From Saccharum officinarum (Eukaryota; Streptophyta; Magnoliopsida; Poales; Poaceae), in assembly GCA_020631735.1 (NCBI GenBank), contig CM036215.1:18316346-18380345 (forward strand): a DNA stretch of 64,000 bases. The letters are read 5' to 3'. Below the pieces are notes generated by a model that searched no databases, had not been told where the DNA came from, and saw only the letters and a list, made by a program, of their open reading frames with translations. The position numbers and the translations under genes are program-made. Each line of letters starts with the position of its first letter. Position 1 is the first letter of the stretch. Below are positions 51,851-61,945 of the stretch, in pieces.

Positions 51851-52341
51851 ACATTTTGATTTGACTTCGTTTAGGGCCTCAAACAATCTAATTACACTTG
51901 GATTAGCATAATGTAGAGAACCAAAATGGATTATAGACACAAGTGATAAAGGGTGCAGTGTTAGAGGAGGGCATGGGCGAGAGGGAGGTCGTGGGTTCGA
52001 AGGCCAACAACCACGTAGCGCGCGATTTTCGCGCAAAAAATGTCGCGACTTGCGACTTCGACGGAGCTGTCGGGCAGGTGGCTGACTAGTGGGGGCCTCC
52101 CTAGATTAAAAATCTTTTGCTATTTTTTTGCCATTTTTTGTGGTCTGGAATCACAATTTTTTAAAATAATTTATAGAGACGGCTCAATATCCAGCTGCTC
52201 CTATAAATCGATTTGTAGGGGCGGCTGGCCAACCACCCCTATAAACCAGGCATTTCTAGCCACGGTGTGATAGGAGCGGCTGGCAAAACCGCCCCTACAA
52301 ATCCTTGGGAGCCGCCCCTAAAAAGCCTTTCTGTAGTAGTG

Positions 52342-52570
52342 TGCGGTGCTCATATTGTGGAGTACATCAAGCCGACGGTGAACCCACCGAAGATGTATCT
52401 AACTCCGGCGAAGGGTGACGGTGAGAAAGGGGGCGACGACAAGAAGCCACCCGTCCCAAACCCCGACTACGAGACCTGGATCGCCAAGGATAAGATGGTT
52501 TTGAACTATCTGATGTCTTCCCTTTCCAAAGTGATTTTCTCCCCAGTAACATCTTCAGCAGATGCCGCGG
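52342..52570 (+). pseudogene. gag: Copia gag, second part
   Basis: Resumes with GAHIVEYIKPTVNPPKMY, then a lysine/glycine-rich insert and NPDYETWIAKDKMVLNYLMS, a conserved Copia gag (UBN2-type) block. It is cut at 52570 by the LTR of the Sirevirus-like element. The last five bases CGCGG (52566-52570) should be that element's target duplication. Confidence 0.8.
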
Positions 52571-54148
52571 TGAAAGGATCAAGATGCTCAAGAAGGGGGT
52601 GAATTGGACTTTTCTAAAAATTAATTGCAATAATTAAATCCTACAAGCCAAACTTCACCCCTAGTGCCTACTAGTGTTCCTTGTGATTCTACCGGTAAAA
52701 GTTTTACACCCTAAGTTCCAATCCTAGACTAGCATGGCAATTCTAGGAAAGTAAACAAGCAATAAAGGTAATGCACGAAAGTAAATGCTTGAAAGTAAGG
52801 GTTAGGAACACGGCGATGTTTTGCCGAGGTATCGGAGAGTCGCCACTCCCTACTAGTCCTCGTTGGAGCACCCGCGCAAGGGTGTAGCTCCCCCTTGATC
52901 CGTGCAAGGATCAAGTGCTCTCTACGGGTTGATTCTTCGACACTCCGTCGCGGCGAATCACCCAAAACCGCTCACAACATGAGTTGGGTCACCCACAAGC
53001 TCGTTGGATGATCACCAAACTTCTAATCACCACCAAACCGTCTAGGTGATGGCGATCACCAAGAGTAACAAGCTAGAACTCTCAATTGACCACAACAAGG
53101 CTAATGAGAAGATGGATGCACACTTGCTACACGCTTGCCACTAGAGAAGAATCTCAAACTTTGATTCTCAAAACACTATCCTCACTAGGGCTCTTGCACT
53201 CCCTTGCACTCCAAAGGTGTTTCTCAGCTGAATAAATGAGCAAAAGACCTCTAAAAGAGGTGGAGGGGATGTATTTATACACCCCTCAGACAAATCCAAC
53301 CGTTACCTGCCGAATCAGCAAAACTCGTACTGACCGGACGCGCTGGTCGACATGACTAGACGCGCCGGTCAAGTGTAACGGTCGAAAACCGAAAGTCAGC
53401 GCTGAGTGACCGGACGCGCCGGTCAGGGATGACTGGACGCGTTCGATTATGCAAGAACCTAACTAAACTTTTGACCTGATGCTCGACCGCGTCCGATCAC
53501 AGATGACCGGACGCGTCAGGTCAGCTTGGAACCTTACTGGAACATGACCGAACAAGTCCGATCACTTCACAGTCGCGTCTGATTACACTTTTACCCTCTG
53601 AAACACGTGTCAGACTGACCACCGCGTCCGGTCCTCGCAAAGACCGCGTCCGGTCGATCAGTTACCGACGCAGTGACTTGTTAGAACTGACCGGACACGT
53701 CCGGTCATGACAAAGACCGCGTCCGGTCAAGGGTAAACTGCTCAAACGTCTTCTAAACGCGACGCAACTTGAACCAAGTTGCTTCCAACTGAACTTTGAG
53801 CTTTTCTAGAGCTACCTAGTGCTAAGTTTGACAAGTGTGCACCACACCTAAACAAAAGACTCACCTAGGTCAAGCTACTCGCTCATGCCCCCCTTTATAG
53901 TATGGTCAAAGGAAGAAACAAAGATCCTAACGACTATTCCAGATGTAACTCAACACCTTGATATCCGGAACTAACCGTCCTTAATCTTGTCGGTGATCCT
54001 TTGAAAACCAAAACAATTTCCATCAAGGGACATGAATACCACAGTGCCCAAAGCAGTTATCAACTCCATGACCTAACTTACCAACGTTTCTGCAAAACAC
54101 ACGTTAGTCATGGTAATAATGCGTTGTCATCAATTGCCAAAACTAACA
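52571..54148 (-). repeat. 3' LTR of the Sirevirus-like element (1578 bp)
   Basis: On the minus strand it starts TGTTAGTTTTGGCAATTGATG and ends CATCTTGATCCTTTCA. TG...CA ends are intact. The partner LTR is beyond 64000, so its age is unknown. Confidence 0.85.
53325..53740. repeat. CG-rich palindromic repeats in the Sirevirus LTR
   Basis: Many variants of GACCGGACGCG(C/T)CCGGTC, alone or as half sites (GACCGCGTCCGGTC). Similar clusters also occur at 57889-58232 in the same element. Confidence 0.85.
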
Positions 54149-54180
54149 CCGGGGCCTAGATGCTTTCAATCTCTCCCTTT
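54149..54180 (-). promoter_or_regulatory. Polypurine tract region of the Sirevirus-like element
   Basis: The minus strand reads AAAGGGAGAGATTGAAAGC and then CATCTAGGCCCCGG up to the LTR. This conserved signature next to the 3' LTR is characteristic of grass Sireviruses. Confidence 0.75.
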
Positions 54181-54562
54181 TTGGTGATTGATGACAACAC
54201 TTAGATTTAAAAGTTATAAGTTGAGGTTTTCGATCATGCTTGGTTCACATTGGCATAAAGCTGTAAGCACAAGGGGTTAGTCATTGCTTATGTGTTCCAA
54301 GCCAACTAAGTGTACTCATAAGATAAAACATGAAAAGTTAGTACACGTAAAATATAGCTCATATGAAATCGGAGTAAGGCACGGAAGCACAACCTTATGA
54401 GCTAAACACAATTAAGTGACAAGATAAGATATAAAGTCTCACGAACTCATAGTCACACAATGCAGGGCGAGAAAATAAACATGATGCATGAATGTAGCAC
54501 ACAAAAGAATGAAACCCTCTAATAGCACTCCCCCTGAATCTACGCTCTCTCCCCCTTTGGCA
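54181..54562. other. Non-coding stretch between the extra ORF and the 3' LTR
   Basis: AT-rich. A second GGGGGAGAG tract (minus strand, near 54550) precedes it, which fits the multiple polypurine tracts described in Sireviruses. Nothing else recognised. Confidence 0.4.
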
Positions 54563-57093
54563 TCAAATGCCAAAAAGAAAAAAATAAGGATCCGACGGGG
54601 GAACAGAAGCTGTCGTGTCGGGTGCCGAGGAGCGAGGAGTGATCACGAACTGCGAAGTATCCTTCTCAGACTCTGAATTGTCAGGCTGACCCTCTGAAGA
54701 TAGACGTGGCAGTGAAGCAGTCTGGGTCTGTAGAGCAGGTGCAGGAACTGAAGGTGTAGTAGCAACTATAGGAGCAGTCACTGTCGCCTGAGCCTGAAAG
54801 ACACCAAGAGTAGGGGGATCTGTCGATGCAACTGATGATGGCACAGTCTCTGTAGTCCTGGCCCCTGACACTAGAGGAAGAGCAGTCTCTGAAGCTGACA
54901 TCCCTGTAGTGGTCTCAACAGTGGTGTACGAGGGTGACGGCTGTCCAGTCAGCTCGCTGTAGGTGGCACTCGCTGTAGGTGGCACTCAAGTCGGTGAAGG
55001 GAGTGCCTAAAAGGAGGTGAGGTCTCGGCTGAGCTGGTGGGGTGAATCCCATCTGTATAGGAGTGTAGCTCGGGGACTGAAACGTCTGAGACACTTGCTG
55101 CTGGGGGGAGGTGTACTGGCCCTGACTCTGAGGTCCACTGGACTGTAGTGCTAGAGTCAGGACAGACGGTGGTGGAGATACCCCAACAATGACAAGGTGA
55201 CGCAGGAGCTCTAGATACTGCTGCTGAGTGGCTGCTTGCTGTCTCTGCATCTCGAACTGCTGTCTCTGGAACTCTAGCTGCTGCCTCTGGAGCTCGTCCT
55301 GACGAGCCTGAATCTAAGCGAACGCTACAGCTGTGTCCTGAGCCTGTCTCTGCATCTGAATCTCCTGTCTCTCCTGGGCCTGGGTCAACCTCTCAAGAAT
55401 AGCCACCATGGCTGGGTCGGGAGGCTGAGCCTGAACCACCGGCCTCATGATCGTGAGGCCAAGGAGAGCGGTACCGGGGGATGGGCTGATAATCCTCATC
55501 TATGCTGTCAGTAGCAACATCCTCGGCTAGATCAGCTGGCTGAGCATCTAGATCTGCTAGCTCTACCTCAGCAAGACCCTCAACGGTCTCGTCCTGCTCA
55601 GCAGTTGTCTCCGGTACCTCTGGCCTCTGACGCTGTTCTAGGCCAGGTGCCTGCTCTCTGGTAACTGATGCCCACAACTATCGGATGTCATACTCTGGAA
55701 AGGCTGTAGTGGTATCAAAAATCTCTGCTCTAATCTCTGCAGACAGCTCACAGGCAGATCTGATGATGAAGCATATCCAATGAGCGTACGGAAGCTGCCT
55801 GTGACCCTTGAATCCCTCTGCCAAGGTGTCCTCCATCTCACATAGCATCAGATCCCAAAGGTCGAACGGTGTCTGTGATATGAGGTGATGTACTACCCAT
55901 AGCTGCATGCGAGTCAATCCCTCTCTGTATCCAAGCCTCGGAAGTAGTGTCTGCCTCATAATAGCATCGAGGACTCTAGCTAGGGGAGTCAAGCTGGCTG
56001 GTGTATGTCGAGACCCCTCACCAAAAGGCTCACGAAAACAGGGTCTGATCATATCTGTAGGGGGCACTGTCCCGCTATGAGGGCGTCTCGGAGGTGCAGT
56101 CTGTCCAAAACACAACTGATATATCTTTGTCTCTGAAGCTAGGAGTCTGAGAATCTCCCGAACCCTGGTGCTGTACAGTCTACGATCATGACCTCTGAAT
56201 GCAAAATGTATAAACTCATGTGCTGGGTCAATCCAAAGTGAAGAATAGAACTCTCTGACCCAGGTCCTGCAGTATACTCCAGTCCATCCAAGAAGATCTG
56301 ACAATTCAGGTAGAAAGGACAGATGCGGACGAAGCTGCTCACCAACCACCTCAACTAAGGCCTCTAGTCGACAGACTCTCTGAGGTCTAAAAGCAATCCC
56401 GCTGTCAATATAGGCTCTATAGAAGTCCTCGTGTAGAGGAGTGTAGAAACCCTCTGAAGCCCGAGGATCCCACTGAGGTGGGAACCACCGAGTGACCTCA
56501 ACGAACCTGAGGGCCTGGACCTGTCTAGATGTAGCTCCCCTGAGGTCAAAATGCTCAACTAGGGGGTGACCTCGAGCCCTGGGAGGTGGACGACCTCCAC
56601 GACGCTAACCCTCTGGCTTGGGAGTCACCTGAGCTCGCGTACGTCCTGAGCGACGACGCTGTGGAGAGTGTACTGTCTGCTCCTCAGTCTCCTCTGGATC
56701 CTCTGTAGGCTGCTCTGCAGGTGCATCCACTGTCTCCTCTGTACCGAGCTGTCGACCTTCAAGGTGAAAGCGACTCTCGCCAATACGTATACCACTACTC
56801 CTGCCACCTCTCTCTGCTGCCTCTGCTGCATCTGCAACTGCCTGAGCCACCTCTGCCTCTGTAAGTGTCCTCTTTCGCTTCTTGGCGGCTATCTTCACTC
56901 GCTTGCCGCGAGCTGCCTCTATCCTCCTGGGATGACTCTCGTCCCCGTCACTAGGTGCACCACCAACGTTCTTGCAGCGAACCATACTGATAAACTGCTG
57001 GATCTGAGAAACATTGGAAAAGTAACAGATGATGAACTGAGACTCGTGAGGCTTGGCCTCAATCCGTATCCACAGGCTTGGCCTCGGATTCAC
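54563..57093 (-). pseudogene. Extra (envelope-like) ORF downstream of pol, degenerate
   Basis: From 57093 one frame gives a basic segment (ARGKRVKIAAKKRKRTL) and an acidic stretch. A conserved-looking domain follows at about 56550-55680 (RWFPPQWDPRASEGFYTP, GWTGVYCRTWVREFY, FAFRGHDRRLYS, LWVVHHLISQTPFDLWDLM). Then come an acidic linker, a glutamine-rich coil (QRQQLEFQRQQFEMQRQQ) and a Ser/Thr/Pro-rich tail. TAG stops occur at 56605-56607, 55678-55680 and 55314-55316. Frames shift near 55400-55500 and at a 16-bp tandem duplication (54954-54985). Sireviruses often carry such an ORF, called envelope-like; I see no clear membrane segment, so the label rests on position. Confidence 0.55.
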
Positions 57094-57396
57094 AACTGAT
57101 CACCTGACACACACAGCACCGACAGGACGAACTGAAACGATAGAATAGATGGATCTACTATAAGCAACATATATTATCTAATAGATGAGTAAGATCCTAA
57201 TGCAAGCAAGCATATAAGGTAAGATTGAATGGACCGCGATAGCTACCTCGAAAGAGCGAAGATTCGAGGAACGGAAGACGATCCCGACACGCTAGCCCGG
57301 AAACGACGATCGAAACCCTGGAGTACCGAGAGATCAACGATCGAATTAGTAATTCACTAGAAAATCAATGGCAAACCCTAATCCAAGGCAGTGATG
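57094..57396. other. Non-coding stretch upstream of the extra ORF
   Basis: Between the GC-rich block and the extra ORF; contains a telo-box-like AAACCCTAA near 57373. No gene. Confidence 0.35.
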
Positions 57397-57910
57397 TCAC
57401 CTTGCGGAGACAGAGAGGCTCGCGGAGTTGAAAACTTCGTGAAAACACGCCTCGACAAACGGGTTCGGGTGGCTAGAGTTAGGGTTGCGTTCGAAGAAAC
57501 GGCAGCGGGTTCGGGTGGCTAGGGTTAGGGTCGGCTCGACGGCGATGGCGCGCTGGATGGCTCGACGACGGTGGCGTGCTACTGCTGTGGTGAAGCGGTG
57601 GCACTGCAGCGACTGCGGTGATGCGGCGGCGCTGTGGCGATGCGGCGGTGCTGCGGCTGTGAGCTTCGCGGGCACGGGAGCGCGGCGCGGAAGCACGGCG
57701 TGGGCGCGGGCGAGGAAGGCGCGACGCGACTGTAGGGCGTGGGAGCAAGGGCACGGTGAGGTGCTGCGGCTTGGCGAGATGGCGGCGCTCGAGAACTCGG
57801 CGAGTACAGGCGGCGGTGGATTGAGAAGAAGGAGATGAAACGCGAGATCCAAACGTACGGTTAAAAGGGTGAGATCCGCTCTTTATGCGATGACCAGACG
57901 CGGTGGTCAC
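57397..57910 (-). other. GC-rich spacer block between pol and the extra ORF
   Basis: Frames are open on both strands but consist of low-complexity A/P/R/S residues, so I do not call a protein. A direct repeat of about 27 bp (GGGTTCGGGTGGCTAG, then GTTAGGGT) occurs at about 57460 and 57508. It resembles the CT-rich leader and first exon of a plant gene on the minus strand; promoter function is inference. Confidence 0.4.
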
Positions 57911-58232
57911 ATGATCGGACGCGGTGGAGGCAGCGTCCGGTCACAGTCCAGTAAGCTCCTAGAATGACTGGACGCATCCGATTATGCACTATCGGACGCT
58001 GACAGAGTCCGGTCATATTTTGCCCGGAAAACTAAAACAGATGACCGGACACGGTGGTGGTGGCCAGGACCGGACGCGGTGGTCAGCAGAGACACGTCCG
58101 ATGCAGCGTTCGGTCATAGATCTTGGAGAAGACCTTCAGGAATGACCGGACACGCTGGTGGACGCCGGGACCGGACGCGGTGGTGAAGCAGAACCGCGTC
58201 CGATGCAGCGTCCGGTCCAGCGTCCGGTCGCT
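57889..58232. repeat. CG-rich palindromic repeats between pol and the extra ORF
   Basis: Repeated GACCGGACGCGGTGG, CCGCGTCCGATGCAGCGTCC and similar units, related to those in the LTR at 53325-53740. Confidence 0.8.
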
Positions 58233-58722
58233 GTAAAACGCCCTTTTTTAAACCGATTTCTGACGCGACTTCTCCCAATCAAGTTCCAATTCAAAGAGAT
58301 TCAAATAAACACTAATTGGAACCTGATATGAGTGACCTCACTCAAACCCTCAAAATTTTCAAAATATTTTGCCTTAGGCTAGTATTATTTTTAAGAAAGT
58401 ATGCAATAAACACCCGAGAAGCAACGTATGGCCATGCAATAGAGTTTATGAACCCTTGGGAGCTTCAAATGCTCTCTCTATTCATGGATGAACACAGAGG
58501 TTACTCAAAGCTAAACTGAAAAGAAACGATAAAGCAACAACCATGCATATGCAATGTAAAGTGAGAAAGGAAGACTAGGTTGGTTGTCAAGTTTGATCCA
58601 CGGTTAGGCTTTTTCACTCCTCCAAAGGAGGGTTATCGTAACCGTGTTAGACAAGTCCTAGATGCATTGCGGGAAATTAAACGTGACATATAATACAATG
58701 CAATGCAAGGGACAACACAAGC
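58233..58722. other. Spacer directly downstream of pol
   Basis: AT-rich with no recognisable motif; CCTCCAAAGGAGG near 58619 is a small perfect palindrome. Confidence 0.35.
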
Positions 58723-59468
58723 TCATTTTTTAAAGTTACTAGAATCAAGCACATTTAGTTCACTTCTCAATCTACAAAAGGTTTTAGTGAAGATATCCGC
58801 TAATTGATTTTCACTTCTTACACCTTCTAGTGATATATCACTTTTAGCAACATGATCTCTTAGAAAGTGGTGGCGAATATCAATGTGCTTGGTGCGTGAG
58901 TGTTGTACCGGATTATTAGCAATTTTAACGACACTTTCATTGTCACATAAAAGCGGCACCTTTTCAAGAACAACTCCATAGTCTAGGAGGGTTTGTTTCA
59001 TGTATAAGATTTGTGCACAACAAGCCCCACGACAATGTATTTCGCCTCGGCGGTGGACAAAGCCACACTATTTTGCTTCTTAGATGACCAAGATACTAAG
59101 GACCTCCCAAGCAAATGGCATCCTCCGGATGTGCTTTTTCTATCAATTTTGCAACTAGCATAATCCGAATTGGAATAGCCAACTAGTTGGAATCTAGCTC
59201 CTTTGGGGTACCAAAGACCGATGCTTGGAGTGTACTTAAGATATCTTAAGATTCTTTTTATGGCACTTAGGTGAGGTTCTTTTGGGCACGCTTGAAAGCG
59301 AGCACACATGCACACACTAAACATGATATCGGGCCTAGATGCGGTAAGGTACAACAAGCTACCAATCATAGAACGGTAAAGAGTTTGATCGATTGATTTA
59401 CCTCCCTCATCTAGGTCGAGATGTCCATTAGATGGCATTGGGGTCTTGATTGGCTTACACTCTTCCAT
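58723..59468 (-). pseudogene. pol: RT end and RNase H of the Sirevirus-like element
   Basis: Continues the RT frame from EECKPIKTPMPSNGHLD through the YRSMIGSLLYLTASRPDI block to Copia RNase H (DRKSTSGGCHLLG, SWSSKKQNSVALSTAEAKY). A one-base loss near 59020 moves the end (MKQTLLDYG, LCDNESVVKIANNP, KHIDIRHHFLRD) to another frame, closing at 58723. GYSNSDYAS has N where relatives usually have the first acidic residue of the RNase H site. Confidence 0.85.
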
Positions 59469-59504
59469 CTTGAATCTTTTGAGAAGATCCTTGGTATACT
59501 TTTC

Positions 59505-60857
59505 TTAAGAGATGAAAATCCCTTCTATCATTTGCTTGACTTGAAAACCAAGGAAGAATGTTAGCTCACCAATCATTGACATCTCGAACTCTTTCGACAT
59601 CAATTTACCAAATTCTTTGCAATAATCTTCATTTGTTGACCCAAAGATGATATCATCAACATAGACTTGACAAATGAAGATCTCTCCATTAAACTTCTTG
59701 GTGAATAGTGTGATGTCAACCTTCCCAATAGTGAAGCTCTTCTCAATGAGAAAGTTCCGGAGGCACTCATACCACGCTCTAGGGGCTTGCTTGAGCCCAT
59801 ATAGCACCTTGGACAACCTATAAACATGATTAGGATATCTAGGGTCTTCAAACCCGGGAGGTTGTTCAACATAGACTAGTTCATTTATGAAGCCATTTAA
59901 AAAAGCACTTTTCACATCCATTTGATATAGTTTCATTTCATGATGTGATGCATATGCAAGGAGGATACGAATGGCTTCAAGTCTTGCAACGGGTGCAAAG
60001 GTCTCTCCAAAATCAAGACCTTCAACTTGAGAGAACCCCTTTGCAACTAGTCTTGCCTTGTTTCTCACTACTACGCCTTGATCATCTTGCTTGTTGCGGA
60101 ACACCCACTTGGTTCCAATGACTCTTGCACCTTTTGGGTGCTCTTCAAGTGTCCAAACTTGATTGCGGGCGAAGTTATTCAATTCTTCATGCATAGCATT
60201 CACCCAGTCCAGATCTCGAAGAGCTTCTTCTACATTCTTAGGTTCAAGACAAGAGACAAAAGAGTGATGTTCAACAAAAGAGGTAAGCTTTTGAGATCGA
60301 GTCATTACACCCTTTGTAGGACTCCCTATGATGAGATCTTGTGGATGTGCTTGAAGTAGAGGTGAGTTTCTTCTATCAACCACTTGATGAGAGGGATGGG
60401 GAGCATCAACATCTTGTGCTTGTGCCTCGGCTTGTTCATGAGAGATATGAGTATCTTTATTTTCAACTCTCTCATTCTTGTCATCATCTTGAGGCACATG
60501 TGATGAAGATGGTGGATTGACAATTTGTACATCGTCTTCATAATATTTAGGCTTGATGTCTCCCATCGGCATGTTCTTCATTGCCTCTCTCAATGGTTCA
60601 TCACCTACATTATCACAATTCTCAATTGCTCCTTGGGAGCCGTTAGATTCATCAAATTCCACATCATATGTTTCTTCAACCAAACCGGTGGCATGGTAAA
60701 ATACTCTATATGCTTTGGACTTTGATGAGTAACCAACAAGAAAACCGATATCACAACGTCTTTGAAACTTCCCTAGGCGTTGACACTTCTTGTAGATGTA
60801 GCATTTGCAACCAAACACCCGGAAGAATGAGACGTCTGGCTTCTTCCCATTTAGCAA
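59505..60857 (-). pseudogene. pol: Reverse transcriptase of the Sirevirus-like element
   Basis: 450 uninterrupted codons. A short integrase end ([11 protein letters not shown]) and an acidic linker lead into [70 protein letters not shown] and the active-site [10 protein letters not shown]. It ends in a TAA at 59505-59507 (FIS-stop-EKYTKD), where relatives have glutamine, and the same frame continues at 59468. Separated from the preceding segment by a TAA at 60885. Confidence 0.9.
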
Positions 60858-60884
60858 TTCATAGGGGGTCTTGCCAAGGAACTT

Positions 60885-61931
60885 TTATAGGAAGAGGCGA
60901 TTTGAAGCATAACATGCGGTGTTGATTGCCTCGGCCCACAAATTTTCTGGAGTGTTGTACTCATCTAGCATTGTTCTTGCAAGGGTGATCAAGGTCCGGT
61001 TCTTTCTCTCAACTACACCATTTTGTTGAGGAGTGTAGGTTGATAAAACTTCATGCTTGATTCCAATTTCATCATAATAAGCTTCAATGTTAGTGTTGTC
61101 AAACTCTTTGCCATTGTCACTTCTAATTTTCTTTATCTTGACTTCAAATTTATTTTGAGCTCTCTTTGCAAACTTCTTGAAGCAATTTGCCACTTCGGAT
61201 TTGTCATGAAGAAAGAAAGTCCAAGTGTATCTTGAGTAGTCATCCACAATCACTAGGCAATAGAGATTTCCAACCAAGCTCTTGTAAGTTGTAGGACCAA
61301 ACAAATCCATGTGTAGAAGTTCTAGTACTCTTGATGTTGACATGTAAGCTTTGGTTGGATGAGTGTTTGCAACTTGTTTGCCGGCTTGACATGCACTACA
61401 AGGTTTGTCCTTCTCAAACTTTACATCCTTCAAACCTCTCACTAATTCTTTCTTCAATAGCTTGTTGAGAGTGTCCATTCCAACATGAGCAAGCCTCCTA
61501 TGCCAAAGCCATCCAAGTGTAGTTTTGGTGAATAAACATGTCATCAAGTTTGCATCTTCGGAGGTGAAGTCAACATGATAGAGATTATTGTATCTAAAGC
61601 CCTTGAAAATCACTTGCTTGTCATCTATCTTTGTAACTACCACTTCATTTGGAGTGAACAAGCATTGGTAGCCAAGGTCACAAAGTTGCCCAACGGATAG
61701 TAAGTTGAAACTCAATGAAGCAACATAGAGCACATTTGAGAGAGAGTGATCATTTGATATTGCAATCTTGTCTATACCCTTGACTTTGCTCTTTGAATTG
61801 TCCCCAAATGTGATCTTGTCTTGACATACCCCATTCTCTTCAAGTGAGGTGAACATACGAGGGTCACCGGTCATATGTTGAGTGCAACCACTATCAATCA
61901 CCCAATGAGATCCACCGGTCTTGTAGTTCAC
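60885..61931 (-). pseudogene. pol: Protease and integrase of the Sirevirus-like element
   Basis: Aspartic protease site HWVIDSGCTQHMTGD is intact at the start. GAG-pre-integrase and zinc-binding region: LWHRRLAHVGMDTLNKLL ... CSACQAGK. Integrase core: HMDLFGPTT, VIVDDYSRYTWTFF, RSDNGKEF, PQQNGVVERKNRTL. Stop TAA at 60885-60887 interrupts the [13 protein letters not shown] junction. The pol frame differs from that of gag, and TTTTGTGTGTAG just before its first codon (about 61932-61943) looks like a splice acceptor. Confidence 0.85.
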
Positions 61932-61945
61932 CTACACACAAAAGA

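Larger units (their letters stand above)
50518..52341. mobile_element. CACTA-type DNA transposon, non-autonomous, 1824 bp
   Basis: Begins CACTATGTAGAAAACC and ends, inverted, CACTACTACAGAAAGG. Subterminal repeats such as GATTTGTAGGGGCGGCTGG and its complement recur near both ends. Flanks are CGC (50515-50517) and TGC (52342-52344), the expected 3-bp duplication with one transition. No transposase frame. The insertion splits the Copia gag. Confidence 0.9.

Noticed and set aside
51930..52010. tRNA gene
   Set aside because: Only a B-box-like motif is present; no cloverleaf or anticodon stem could be drawn.
53325..53740. CRISPR-like array
   Set aside because: Repeats are irregular, palindromic and unspaced, and the sequence is plant nuclear DNA; they are retrotransposon LTR repeats.
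57397..57852. 151-codon minus-strand frame
   Set aside because: Ala/Pro/Arg/Ser-rich, mirrored by an open frame on the other strand; treated as a GC-rich spacer.
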